A stretch of 64,000 nt of DNA from Siderastrea radians (Eukaryota > Cnidaria > Anthozoa > Scleractinia > Rhizangiidae), in NCBI GenBank assembly GCA_964017195.1, contig OZ024890.1:50583593-50647592 (forward strand), in the 5' to 3' direction. Position numbers and translations under genes: made by a program. Under the pieces are notes generated by a model, which saw only the letters and a list, made by a program, of their open reading frames with translations, was not told the DNA's origin and ran no database searches. Of the stretch, positions 12,101 through 26,800 are shown piece after piece. Numbering within the stretch: position 1 is the first letter of the stretch; each line of letters starts with the position of its first letter.

Positions 12101-15100
12101 ACAGGCGACTCGGAAAACAATCTGAGTTCTCCCAACAGGAGTCGAACCTACGACCTTCTGGTTACCAGTCCAGATGCTCTACCAGTGAGCTACAGGAGAC
12201 TCGTGGGAGCTAAGGCCATTAAACCAGGTTCATGTCACAAACGTCACATGAACATTTGGACGTCACATGGACGTTTGTCACTTGAACCTAGTTTAATGGC
12301 CTTAGTTCCCACGAGTCTCCTGTAGCTCAATGGTAGAGCATCTGGACTAGTAACCAGAAGGTCATACGTTCGACTCCTGTTGGGAGTACTCGCATTTTTT
12401 CCGAGTCGCCTGTGTCCCTGACTGAATAAAAATCTTTCTTATATATTCACCAGGCTTAGAATTTACCGTCACATTTATGTCATGGTTCGTTGATCCAAAC
12501 GATGCTAGAATGTATCATTTTAAGTAAATGGAAAAGCTTCACTGGGACAATGTACATTTGTTAGGTTTTTGTGGTGGTCAGCTTGGGCTTTATTATCATT
12601 ATAGCTTGAAATAGACTACGAGCAGTCTCTCTTTTAGCTCAGGGATAGTGGAGCAAAACTAAAAAACACGCGAACGGGCACGAAAATCGCCTGCCGCGTG
12701 GAAACGAAATGCGCGCATGGCGAGCCGTGCTGTGCGAAAAGAAAGACTGCTCATAGTCTAACCGTAAAATGTTTTGTTTAGCTTGCCGCACGGCAGCCTG
12801 CAAGCACCATTATAATTCAGGTCACTGAAAACATCACACAGTGTAGACGATATCTTATAACACGTGGTTTGCGTTTCAGGTCATATCAGTGTTCTTCAAT
12901 TTGACATGTGTCAGTGCAGATGCTCCTTCACTAACTGGTGCAACCCAAAACGAGTTTATCCTGTTTACACAAGCTGATGGTGTCCAGGCTGGTATTGACT
13001 ACACATGCCACTTGACCATGACTGTTACTGCGTATAATGGAACAACCATACCCAATGATAATGCAGGACTCGGGTCAATTGAAACCCAGACCACCCCCAT
13101 AAGTGAGAAAGTTAGCATTACTACTCTGGAGGGGAAGGGTAAGTCCACCGTTTGCACAGATTTACTCTGATAATTAGAACTCTGAGGACCCTGTTAAAGG
13201 ACAACCTTTGCTTACCTGTGATCAACCCCTCCCCCAGTTCAGCTTAAATCTTTGTTGACGTCATTGTTTGCATCTTTCAGAGGGGAATAAATAACTCTTC
13301 CATTCTCAACATTTTTCTGTCATATTTGCTACATTTACTGGATGTGACAGTGTCTTTCCATTTGTTTTGGTTTTTCATTTGGCAGACCAAAGTAGACTTT
13401 TTATAATTTATTATGATTCCGCGATTAGAGAATCCAAACTTCGTATCGTTGATTGACTGTTAAACTTATTTTAAATAGTAGCATTGGAAGAGTTGATAAA
13501 AATTAGAATTGTCTTTAATCCAACTTTAAGCCAGAAATGACAGAACAAGATAAATCATACAAACTCTCTTGATGTTTGAGCAGCTTCTCTCAACTACTAA
13601 CATACTAAGGTTATTTCAACCAGTGATGAGAAATTGCATGTTTTTGGGAATTAAAATGTTAGCAAGGGTTGTACTAACATTGGGGTTCCTGTTAACCCCT
13701 AACAGTTGAACAGTTCTTACTTGGCACCGTTGAAACTTCTTTGATCTTAGGTTATTTTACTAGACTAGACAATGGCTTTTCTTAGATATAGAGTGTGTTC
13801 GCAGCGGCCATGCTGGACGAGAAAACAATAGAATTCATTTCCACTGGGCAAAATTTTTATTTTTATGCAAATAGATTTTATTGTTTTGCTCCTCCAACGT
13901 GGCCGCCATGAACACACTCCATAGAGACTTTTGATGCAGACCTTTTTTCCTTTGGACGACACGACTTAGTATGTTATACGCGGTCTCACAAAGTAGAGTA
14001 ACTTTTCATAGCTTAAAGATGATTCCCGGATTGAAAAAAAAGAAAGAAAAAGATCGGGTCAATTTTTGTTTGATTGTGTTAATAGTTTACTTCACTAGGC
14101 CTGTAAAAGTGACCTAGATATCTTACAGTTTGCTGGGAAACTAAACTGCAGTTTCAGTTTGGTGTAGGTTCAAGTTGAAATGTAGATTGTTAGAAGTCTC
14201 TGATGATCCTTTCCTTTTTTTTTCTTTCATAGCTGTTACCAACACGACGCGTAACAGTTCCAACTACTATTTGGACATAACGTATTATGATTTCCGGTAA
14301 GTGAATCATTCATTTTTTGTTCAGTGTAGTTGTGCTGCATCAATGTGCAAATACAGTTTTCAACATCCTGACCTGCTTATTTAAATAAGGACATAAATAA
14401 CGACAGAAAAGAAGCTTGACTTGTGCACGTTTTTACGTAGTCATGTGGACTGGGTCAAAGCAAAAGGGTAAATTTTCCGGTGTGTTCTCAAGGTTGGTAG
14501 TTCAATCTTTGAATCTGAACAAAATTATTGTCCATTAAAAGAAACCATTGCTAACTTCATCTGAGCTCGATTTGGTTGAGTGACTTTGCCATTTTGATGC
14601 ATTTTTTATATCACTTTGTTTGGTGTCTTATTTTATATGTTTTGAGTTGAATTTGTAGGGTAATAGTACAGGGCGTATCAGGAGCAGGTTTCTCGAAAGT
14701 TCCGAAAACATTACAGCCCCGAAAAGGTTAAGCCATTTGTAAAAATATAAACAACTCATTCTACAAAGCCGTTATTTTAACATGTCTGTAAGATAAGGAA
14801 CATTTAACTTCTAGAAAAGTTTCATGCTTCCAAACGTCTTTGTTTACAAGATACAGTGAAGGAATTATCGTGCCCGAAATTGGCCCGAAAAGTTTCTGGG
14901 CTTTCGAGAAAAGCACGCCAGGCGACTTAAAGTCTCCTTTGTGTTCAGGTTTTCCGATGTAGATTTTACTGGCTTTGGTGCATTCAGCAACACCACATAC
15001 AAGGATCCCCAGTATATCCACAGTCCTTATGGCAGTTGGCTGGCAATTTCAAACTCTCCCACGAGTGATAGCTTTTCACAGTGGTTCAGAAGTGAGTCCG

Positions 15101-18100
15101 GCAGAAACATGCACTACGAGGAGTCCCTTGAGCTAGCAAAGCAGCTTGAGACAGATTCCAATGGTAATCCAGTTTTTCGGCATTTCAATGACAAGTTTTT
15201 CCCTGTTGATGGACGTGGATTTGGAGCTGAAGGACAGAAAGACTGCTACACGAATGCGCTAAGAAATTATGGGTATGCTTTATACACTGGTTTGCACCCA
15301 CAGTTCTAGGATATCACAAATACAATTTCTTCGCTGTAAACCTTTGCAAGAAGAAGAGGCAGTAATTGAAGCTCTTAAACGAAGCTTCAGTATCTAAGGG
15401 TATGATAGCAATGTATTAGCCTGCGTAATCTTCACATCTGCAGCAGGAAGGAACAGGAGATATCTACTCGCAGGCTAGCCATACGTGCAATGCAGTTTAG
15501 ATTATCAGCCGTTATTTTTCCACAGTCATTGTGACTTTTATTGGGGGGGGGGGGTTCTTTGGTATCTTAGTGATGCATATATTTCAAGTTGGTCATTGCA
15601 AATTTCATTCATACAGAGTAAGACTGCACGGTGTCTTCTTCTCTTCATTTCTATAATAAGCACAAATTATTGAGGCATGGGGGTTAACCATCACAATTAA
15701 TTCCCCCGTTCCAAATTGGGGCCAAAGAAAATTGCAAAAGTTGCAAAAATGTTGACTGTGCTGAACGCTGTCGTTAATGCTTCAAAATAGGCCCACTGGG
15801 TTTTTTCTTGGTGTTTAATTATGATAAAAGTTTGTCACTCACATCAATTAACTAAAATTAGCAGTGTCCCCTTTATATAATGACCACTTATGGGGCCTTA
15901 AGCCTCCAACGCAGACGTTCTTAGGCCTCGTCGCGTAATCCGTTCCTCTGCCTCGTGGGAGAGAATGATGAGCTCAAAGAATGCCTGCGTTGAAGGCCAG
16001 GAGGCGTTGAACACCTATGATATCTTCCTCCATCTTCCTGGTCTGACTGAGATAGGTCTGCAACAACCAATACCACTTTTTGTTCTTGTCATGTAACATT
16101 TTACCTTTCAACGTTCACTGCAATTTTTATGTGTATCACATAAACACGAATAACGCTATCAAGTACACAATAAATAAACATCAAGTTAAAGTCTAGTTCA
16201 TTTCTTTCTCTCCTTTCTTTTTAGATTCACTGCTGCAATACGTACAACATTCAACTTTACTGGCGAGGAAAATTTGGCATTTTCTGGTGGGGAAGAGCTG
16301 TGGGTATACATTGACAAGAAACTTGTAGTGCAGATTTTCACTGATCCCTCAGAAACTAGTGTTCCATGCCGAACTATCAGTTTGGCTGGTGCTGGTAAGT
16401 TGCACTACAGCCTGCATTCCTAGGAATCACAGAAAAGTTATTGTCAGTACCGTTAATATTCTTTTTTTAGGCGTCAGATAAAAGAATACTGTGTAAGAAG
16501 TTATTAACTTGTACACTATAATTAATAACTTAACATTTTACCAACACCGGCACCTTAGCAAGACAGGGTTGCAACGGTCAGGGATACGTCAGGGAAAACA
16601 TGTATTAAAGTCAGGGACATTCTCGAAGTCAGTGAAAAATTAGTGAAGTATTTTATTTTTCGATTCTAGTTTTGACTGGCGAGGTAATGTTTCAAAATAT
16701 GTCTGTGAACCAATAGATTTTTTTCTAGCTTTGCTGTTAAAGCGTAGACAGTGAAAATTACTGCTTTGTTTAGCACACAAAGCTTACTACCAGAACTTCC
16801 GAAACAGGTTGCAGCTACTATTGACAAAAGCTCTAATCCACGAGACATAAGACATAATTTAAAACTGAGATTGACCAGACTAATTTCTGGCGTTGAAAGA
16901 CTGTCCTTTAAGTATAGATCAGCAGTAACTTGGATTAATTTACCGCAGTCAAGTAAGAACGTAGAAGAGCGTACCAAATTTAAATTTGACTTTCCTCAAG
17001 AATTATTGAAAACATATCAAAGACTGGCACAATTTTAAGTATTTTAAGATTTTATCTCTTATTAATTAATTGAATAATTCAATTATTCTTTATAATGATA
17101 TATTTAGACTTCAATGTTTGTGCAGTCTTTATTTTAGAACTTGTTTAATCATATTTTAGTTATAGCAGGTCCACTTCAGCTAAATGCTGCCATTTACTGA
17201 CCTGCGTTACTAAGCAAATTATTTATGCATTAGAGCGCTTTTCAAATGAGTGTCGTAAAACCAAAACCAAAGAAATAACCTCAGCCAATCACAACAGACT
17301 CAAATGACCTTATGAACCAATCAGAACTCGGAGGAAGTACATGCAACCGGCGCCAAGCGCGGGAAAACGCGTGCGAGCAGGTCTCAATTGCTTTGAGTTT
17401 TACTTCTGATTGGTCGAGAAAGTGGCGTCAGATTTTTTTCAACCAATCACAGAGCGAAGTAAAGCAGAACCAAAGCAAAACGAGAATTAATTTCGACAGT
17501 CAATTGAAAACCGCTCTATGCTTGCATATATGTGGCTGGTACTGCAGGGTCGCAGCCTTGCAAGAAATTTATGAGGTAGGTAAGGTAAGGTCGCACACGA
17601 GCCAAGGAGGCCCACATGGCCGGAGCTTATCCCGGTTTCTGTAGCATAAAGCAACTGCTACTCTCCCCTAGATGGGATGCTAGTCCATCGCAGTATGTCG
17701 CTGGTACCCATTTATACACTTGGGTGGAGAGAGACAATGTGGGGTAAAGTTTCTTGTTTGAGGAAACAACATGATGGCAGGGGCTGGGCGTCGAACCACC
17801 GACCCTCAGATCTGAAGTCCAATGCGCTGACCACTACACCATTCGCCCTGTGCAAGAAAGGCGTCATTAAAATGCTGCCATTACTAAGCCTAATAAGCCC
17901 CACAGTAAGTGTTATGTGAGTAATAGAATTGTGACAGTATTCTGACGTGTTCTCTGTTTTATCTCAGCAGGGGGTGGATCTATAGTTCCTAAAGGTGGAA
18001 CAGTTGTCGGTGGAAAATGTCACGTGACAGGTTCATTGCCATCTGAGACATTCAGCCTATCTCTCAGGGTATGTGAGTCTGTTTTTGAGACAATAGGAAA

Positions 18101-21100
18101 AAATTGGAGAGAACGTTCAAGAGACCTTATGGAGAGAACGATCAGAGACCTCGTGGCGTTACAAAATGAAAAAGAAAGATACTTAGATAGTGTCCAAAGG
18201 CGGTGTTTTAACTCTAAACTAGAAGACCAGCAATTCACAACTCTGCTTATTCTGTCATTTTGCACTTCAGTTCCTTAGACTACGAGCAGTCTCTCTTTCC
18301 TCTCAGGTATAGTCGAGCGAAACGATCAAGCGAGCGTACGCGAATTGTTACGTAACGCGCGCGAAAATCGCCTGCCGTGTTGATACGTGAGTGTCGCGAG
18401 CACACATCAACGCTACACTCGGCTTGAAACGCGCGTCCTGTAACAATGCGGCAGGCTATTTTCACGCGTGCTCGCTCGCTCGCTTGTTCGTTTCGCTCGA
18501 CTATCCCTGAGCGGAGAGAGAGACTGCTCGTAGTCTATCAGTGCCTTCGTACGTTTTACTTGATGTTGAGACTAACCCCGTACAAATCAAGTGCGTTGTT
18601 ATTCCTTTTTGTTCTGGGGTCTTGGTAAACTCAAAACTAGACTATTCAGATGCTTTCAGGGCGAAAGTCTCCAGAGGGCTCCTAAGAAAAACGCAGTAAG
18701 TTCAAGTCTGGGATAAATAAATGTGTTTCACGTAGCAAGATTAAAGCATTACGAGTATAGAAGATTCCTGCTGCCTCAAGCCTTTCTCTGTCTTGAACAG
18801 AGTCCCATTTTCCTTGGATCATTGTTTTATCATTGGCAGTTTTGAAATCCCACCTTCTGAAAAGTGTTTTTGCTTCTGCTGATGTTCCAAACAAAACAGG
18901 AATCTATAAGTAAAGAAGATCCTCGCAGTTATTAACGCAACTTATGCAGTTGCGAAAAGAAAGCCTGAAAATATCAGGCTTGCCGGGATTCGAACTCTGA
19001 CCTCTGCGATACCGGTGCAGCGCTCTAACCAATTGAACTAACAAGCCAACTGGGAGCTGGTCATTAAATTGGAATCTGGAATCTGCTGTTCCTCATTTAC
19101 CCTGTTCTTGCATGTTTTGCATTTGTTTCAGACACATGAACAGTACCACTTGGATGTGTTCATAGCGGAGAGATATCCCTGTGTCTCACGCATTCTGTTC
19201 CAGTCCAGTGGTGTGTCATTCGTGCAGGATGATCCTCGTCCACGCGACTACGTAGCTAATGTTAGTGAAAGTATCCATGTTGGTTCAATTGTCCAGGTGA
19301 GGTGTTGAAGGGAACTGAACGTGTCAAATATATCCACAAGCAATTGCAAAATTGTTAAGACACCTTCCTTGATAATGGGATTTCCGTTTAAAAACACCCT
19401 CTTGTAAACAATGGGAAAATTTAGATACATTTCTGACCCCTCTCCCCCTTTCATTGCTGTTGTTTGTTACTTTGAATCCACAACAACATTGATAAGGGGG
19501 ATTGAGGTAAATGTCATTATGCTTGTTGACTATGAGAATGTCAGAAATGACCGGAAATATAGCAAGTGTCTCTTGAAAAAATTTTGCAATTACTTGTAGC
19601 ATTCTACATTTTGAGAAGCGAAAAAAAACGCATTTCAGTCAATTCTAGCCTTGAAGTAATGATGCAGTTTTGTGAAAAACGGCCATTGTATTGCATGTGC
19701 TTGGTTACGGATAGCCAATATGAAAACGTGGAATTAAACTTGAAAACGTCAGACCAACTGACCCCTGTTATTGAAGATTAAAGGTCGCACGTTAATGAAA
19801 TGCTCAGTGAGTTACGTGTTGGCGAGATATGGTTTGTGGGATAATAAAGAAAAGGTTGTAAATCAAGGCAATGACTTACCACCTAATTTTGCTAAACTAG
19901 AAGCATTTGAAAACTGAAGCCAACTGAGAAAGTTTGAAAGGTTGGCTTTCTCTCCTGCTGGGAGACTTGTGTATTTGAGTTTCGCTTACATTTCACAATA
20001 TCAGGATGCAGTTAAGGAAAACGATCAAAGTTTCCTTCCACTTTTAGCTTATTTTTTCATCACATCTCAAATTTGTATTCAAGCGACCCAGGGGCCTTAT
20101 TCAACCTCATCGCGTGTTTTGTTTTTTGTATAGCTGTTTAGCGTGGCAGATGCATTTTCAACTGGGCCATACACCGTAGAGATCCTGTCAGGAAATGAGC
20201 AAGATCGGTTTGAAGTTAACAGTGGTACATATACTGCACCCTCTCCCCCGAGCACCCCTGCCCCACCCACTTTCATCGTTGATGGAGAGACTGTTGTGTT
20301 GTGTCCTAACGCTACTGATGATCCAGTGAACCCAATACCGACTGTTGCACCAGGTAAACGTCGATTCAGTTTTAAGAATTCAAAACAAATAACCTGCCTG
20401 ATTTCAAGTGGTTTTGTTTTTTTGACCGGTTGGTTGGGAAAAAATAGAACCCATAGTTTGGATTGATTGGGGCATGTATCTCAGCATCAAACGAAAACAA
20501 AGAAACACAAAGTTGCGATTGTAAGTTGGATAATAAGACCATCTTTAGAAGCATTGATTGTGTCTACCTTACTCTTTTGATTCATCTTGTGTTTCATCTC
20601 TGCTTCAATCCGACCTTCATGCACTGTTTGAATATTGTAACCATTTCTGCAGCGAAGATCTAAGGTGCACTGAAGGTCGTGGGTTGAACTTCTGTATGGG
20701 TCTCAGAAGCTTTACGTTTAGTTCTAAAATTTACAGCAAAGTTTACAGGGCTTAACGACACTGTTGAACTGGTCACCTGTAGTGTAACAACGTTATTTAC
20801 CGTCAACAGCTTTCAGAAGGCACATGAAGCAGTCTACAAATGCGAATTAACAGATTCGAATGACTGTCTTATGAGTAGTTTAAAGACCTAATTTATATGC
20901 TCATAAACCAGGGCTAACGTAAGGCTGGTTTCCCTATGATCGCTGCGATCGCTATGATCGTTGCGATCGCTACAAAAAGTTGAGCGACCCTTACGACTAC
21001 AAGTTTCCATATAATCGCTACGATCGCTACAGAATTAAAAAATGCCCGAGAGGACCTGAAACAAACAGCAACGTACTGCATTCCGGTATATTTTTCATCG

Positions 21101-23851
21101 CGACGATCGCTTCAATCTCTGGAGAGTGGTTTCCATATGATCGCAACGATCGCTACGATCCTTGAGATAGAACTGAGGTCTATTTCAGGGATCGTTGTCG
21201 CAACGATCGCTGCATGCGATCGCTGAAGAGTGGTTTCCCTATGATCGCAACGATCGCTGAACTTTTTTTTAGCGATCGCAGCAATCATAGCGATCATGTG
21301 GAAACCAGCCTTAACACTCGAGTAAATAATCTGTCTTTTTTGACGTCTTGTTTTGGTTGTGTCCACAGGCATTCAGTCGTTCCCCTCAATAAATACGCCC
21401 ACAGCTGCACTAACATTGAAGGCTCTTTTGGACTATGAAGCCACTACATCTTATGAGTTATATCTGAGAATAACTGATACTTCAAATGGGTGGACAGGAA
21501 ATATTACAATCAAGGTAGGAAATCTTAACAAAACAAATCTTGGTAATAAATCTTTATCAACTTATAGTTGCTTTACTAACCTTCTGCAAATCGTAGGCTT
21601 GTTTTAGATGCCATGATTGCATCAGTTGTACAACGTTTGTGCCATAGGTATGCTATCGGTCGCATCACTTGCATGCCATCGGTTGCATACTTGCTTAATT
21701 CCATCGGTTGCATACTTCCATAAAGATGGGATTTGCCAACAATTTTTCGAAATTAGGTGTCCAATCAAATGAGTTGTCGCAGGAACTGAAAGTTGAATGC
21801 TGGCCACAAGAGTCCAGCTATGTTGTTCATCTTCACTTTGCGACAACAAATGCAAAGTCCAAGATCTTATTGGGGCTTGAAGGTCGGCAGACAGGAGGGG
21901 AATTGTTCCCATGACTAGTCCCCGCAACTTGCCCTGGGGACATGTTAGGTCCCTGGGTCCTTTTGTGTGAACTGCCTATTTTTGTGAGAGGTGTAATTGC
22001 GTGTAACACCGCAGGGAACCTGTTCTAGTCTCTTTTTGTTCACAGCGGTCAAATGCAAAAAGTTACATCACTTGTGGTCTTTCGGAGCCTTGACGTTTGA
22101 ATTAGTTCAAACGTTTTACGAGCGCGAAATTCGTATGAAAACGATGCAGAACTTGCCATGTCCCGGCAAACCGAATTTCACGTCGGCAAAACTTGTGCGT
22201 GAAAGATACTTCACTTCCAACACATACTCAACGTAAAAACCTTAAGTTTTCAGAAATGGCGTTAAGTTTTGCGGTTAAAGTGAACCTTTCGACATTTGTC
22301 TGTATTTTCCTTTGAACGATTATGGCGGGAACTGCGCACGCGTCGTGCGTTTGACCGCTGTGAAACCTTTGTGTGTGCTGACGTTTTGTTGTTTATTTTG
22401 TTGGATTGGTTGTTTTTGATTTACTGTAGGTGATGGTGGATGATTACAATGATAACTGCCCTTTCTTGCAAGAGGTGAATATCAATCTGGACCTAGAGCC
22501 TATCCCTCCGCTTCAAAGTGCTGCATTTTTTACAGCCGTGGCTAGTGACAAAGATAGTGGTGTGAATGGGCAAATCCGCTACAAGGTCAGCCAACGGGAG
22601 AAAATGTAAGTAAAGAGGAGCTTGCATTGCATTCAACTAATATTTAACCAAAAGCTATAAAACGATTGACATTGCGAGGGTAAATTTGTACTTGGGCCAC
22701 AGGGATCTCAAATGGGGCCCCAAGCGAGGCCCAAAAATGGCCTCAAACAGCCTCAGTCACAAAATCAGCCTCAAACGGTTTCAAAAAGGCCGCAGACGGT
22801 CTCAGACTTCTCAAATGGGTTAAAATCGACTCAAGCAGCTTAAAACCTTTTCTGTAGCGTGACCAAAACTACAAGTTAAATTGCTTCCCTTTAAATAGGA
22901 TGCTTGTCCATTGCAGGATTACCCCCAGCGTTTTCCTAGGTCCCAATTTTACACCTGGGTGGAAAGAGGCAATTTGGACACAACGCCAGAGACCAATCTT
23001 GAAGCGTCAACCTTCAGATCGACAGACCGACACCACCACTGCTCTGTGAACTAAAATAGGTCTAATTATCTATCCCAACCACTTGTAACGGTCATACCAC
23101 AGCTGGCTCTAAGCTTGCCTAACGTGCCCGACTTGTAATCCATCAAACAGCTCAAAATGCATTGTGTAGGTAGTTCACTTCAGTTGGTTATCTTTAAAAT
23201 AAAATGCGTTTAAGTAATTGTTCTAAGTAAGTACATTAGCCAGGGTTGTAGCTCAACATCATCTCTGTGCAGTTTGTCTATGATTAATTTTGTCCTCTCT
23301 GTTTTTTCATTTATATTTCAACAGCCCCACCATCATCGCCACCAAGTTCTATGTGCAGAATGGCAGTAGGGTGGTTTGGAGTAATAAAACAGTGAAGTGG
23401 ACGTATAAGTATTTGATCTTTGCAGTGGATGGTGGCTCACCTAAACGCGGTGACAGCATTCCGCTAAATATTACATTTGATGTTTCATGTAATAGCACTG
23501 GAGCTATTGTGGCTGATCCGCTAACTGGAGAGGTGTTTTTTAGGGCTCCTGGCCTCACAGGCTCGATATACCGTAAGCAATGTGCATATTATGCACTTAC
23601 TAACAGAGTAGAAGGGCCGCGTGAAAAAAAGAAAAAAAACTCAGTTCTCGCACACTATGAGTGAGTGTCAAATAGTTACCTGTTAGGAGCCTTTTATCTT
23701 GGCCGGTACTTTATCATACTTGTCCCTTTTGATGCTTATTTGGTTGGGGAACTGTGAATAGGTATCATTTAAGTCATTGTCTAAGAGTTATTCATAATCG
23801 TGCGCACGCTTTAAAATTACCATAGAAATTAGAATAAGATCATTGTTAATC

Positions 23852-23894
<43 letters not shown>

Positions 23895-26800
23895 AGACAG
23901 ACAGACAGATGGACGGACGGACGGACGGATAGAGAGACAGAGAGAGGCAGACAAGACAGACAGACACAGACAGATAGACAGACGGACAGACGGACGGACG
24001 GACGGACGGAAAGACAGATGATTAACTTTAAAAAAACCTTTCAGCCCCCGGACCATCTTTATTACGTTAAATTTTTTACGTAATGCGATAATTTACATGT
24101 ATTGACTTCTTCTCCAGTCTTCGCTCAATCTGTTTGTTACCTATGGTGGTTGCCTTATTGTGGCCACTACTACATGCCAACTCTAAAGTCAAAACTCGAC
24201 CAGTGGATATGTTTTACAATCAATCAATTATTGCGGCGTCGACCACAGGACCCCTGGAGAAACAAAATGGGTCAACTCCAACATTAACCTGTTGACTAGA
24301 CCCGAATCTGCTGAAGGTTTTGGTTTCTTAGGAAGTTTATTAGATGATTGACGGCAGAGTAAAAGTCAGCCGCTGGTATTTTTATAAACCTCAGAGTTCG
24401 TGTTGTTGAAGCCAAAGTAGTTAATTAATTGTTAAGATAATTCATAGACTATATGATTCCCTTCATCCTGGGAACGTCCCCTTGTCATGGTTGCAAAGCT
24501 TATGCGATTACATCCCCAAGAGCTATGCTGGCCGGGGCTTGATTCTTGGTGGGTTCTACCTCGCCAAATTGGACATGACGGGGATCCATGACAAGGGACA
24601 CCCCCTAACCCTCCAGGTAGGGGTTGGGCGTGGGACCAGTCATCCCACCCTGTATAACCTTCCCTCCTGATTACCGAAACCCCTGACACCCCTGGGGGTT
24701 TCTGTCCACACGCCAGTGAGGAAATATGGGAGGACCCGCACCGCTTCCAGACGAGGACTAGGATTGGTCGAGGAGAACAATAGGTAAAGAACGAAACAAT
24801 AGCCCTAACCCTGATAACAATAGACGGTGCAGGTTATAGGGACCAATGAAATTAGAGGTTTGGAACCGTGCAGGTCTACCGGGAAATATATCTTTCGGTT
24901 ACATTTTGTTTTTCTCTCTTTTTGGCAGCTTTAAACTCAACTACTAAACCGCGATGTCGTGGCTGTACCGCTGGGTATTACTGCCCTGGTGATGGTACCG
25001 AGAAGCGCTGTGGCGAAAGTTCACCTACTGAATATTCAGAAGGAGCCGCGGCAAACTGTTCAGCTTGTCCTGAGGGAAAGGTAGGTGAAATGTTTTTATG
25101 TTATGAGAGGGGTGAGTGCCGACTTGGTATTACTACACTGGTGACGGTACCGAGAAACGATGTGGAGAGGGTTCACTTACTGAATATTCATTTGAAGCTG
25201 CAATGAAGTGAAGTTTGCTTGTCTTATGTAAGGAATGGGTGTCAGTTGGGCATTACTGCCTTGGTGGCAACGCTAAGAAGCGACGTGGAGAAGGTTCGCC
25301 CACGGAATATTCCTTTGCATTCGCGGGTAGGCAAAATGCGCTTGTGTTGTAAGAGCAGTGTGCGGAGCTAATAGCGTTTATATTGAGATCTAAGTTGTGC
25401 GAAACTGATCCATTGGGTGGGAGTAAATCTCGGCAAATTAATCAGCTTGTTCCGAGGGATGGGTAGGTGAAAAGTGCTCGTGTTATTGGAGGCTGAGGAT
25501 TGGGTAGAGCTGATTAATTTTTATTGCAAGATGTTAGCGAAGTGGAGCTTAAGAGCAATACCGCAGCAAACTGTCCAGCTGGAATGTATTTGGAAAGCAG
25601 AACTTGACTTGGACGGAACTTCTGGGGAAATTGTTTGAAAGATGGATTAAAAGGTTCCGAAATTCTTTGTGTTAGTTGAATTGCAACTTACTATTAAGTT
25701 AAGAGTTAAGAATTTGGCAATAATCTCCGAATATATTGTAACTTTGCTCCTTTGACTATATCTTTTGCTCCATGACGTCTGATTTTGCCTCTATTCAGCT
25801 GTGCAAGAATGGAACGGCGCTTCCTTGTCCGGATAGTACATATGTCAAGTGCAATGAAACGGTGAGTGTCAACTGCTCAGTCCAGCCCAGTTCTGATTTT
25901 TATTAGGGTCTTTTGTAACCCATTTTCCCTCCGATTTATTGTTGGAAGCACTGTATTTATCTTCACGAGTGGCTTTGAATGCTCTTGTTTTTTTGTTTTT
26001 AGGAGCTCCGCTGTTAGCTTAGCCTAGGTTTGTAATAAATATGTATTGGTGCCCTAAAAATGTTATTGACGGCTAACGTATTACAATGTCAGACGAGAAA
26101 ATAAGATCTGTGATAGATAAATTCTTGTAACAGATTTTTCTCTTGTGGATTTCTTATTAGTGGTGCCCTGAGAAATGTTTTGACTGCGAGCCTGGTACAG
26201 TGTGTTTTGAAGGAAGGAAGCAGGACTGTACACCGGGGCGATACAGTGATGGAAAAGGTATGTACAGACAAACAGTAAACAGTGAAACCTTGGCTTCCTG
26301 ACCACATTTTTGTTTTCTAAGTAAACATATTTTAAATCTGTAATGTTTACGGGACTTATGGCAGTATTGCTGCTTCCACTTGCAAATTGGCTAAGCTGAA
26401 AATGTGATAATTAAAAGATGCTGAAAATTGGTAATTGGAAATTTTTTAAAACCACTGGAAATAAAGGAATAGCACCACATTAAAGTTGTGCTCAGTAACT
26501 TTGTTTGAATGGCAACAATGTTACCACCTCGCAGGGGGTGATGAACAATATTCTGTCAAAGTATTGCTAACTAGCTTTTTTTAAATTAATACACATGTTA
26601 GAAAGTGGTAGTAGTTTATTCCGAGAAAACTGATTGGGGCGCCCAAAGCATATAAAATACCATGAAGTGGTTGTTGAGTAGTGCCGTAGCAGGATTACGA
26701 TTATAGTATATTTTTGGTTTGCGGTTAGCTAGCATCATGGAAACGATTTCACGTTAGCTACTCTTTTGTCAAATATTTCGTCCTAAGTTTAAGTCTGTGG

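Noticed and set aside
12303..12390. Functional tRNA gene in the foldback
   Set aside because: Anticodon loop is 8 nt, the acceptor stem does not pair properly, and the unit is duplicated in inverted form as part of a repeat.
18977..19047. Functional tRNA-Thr(GGU) gene on the minus strand
   Set aside because: The acceptor stem is intact, but the T stem has two mismatches, and a SINE-like hairpin body follows.
23850..24056. [13 protein letters not shown] minus-strand protein
   Set aside because: Artefact of the CAGA tetranucleotide array.
24440..24790. GC-richer block with open frames before exon 22
   Set aside because: No domain, splice match or repeat family recognised in either strand; left unannotated.
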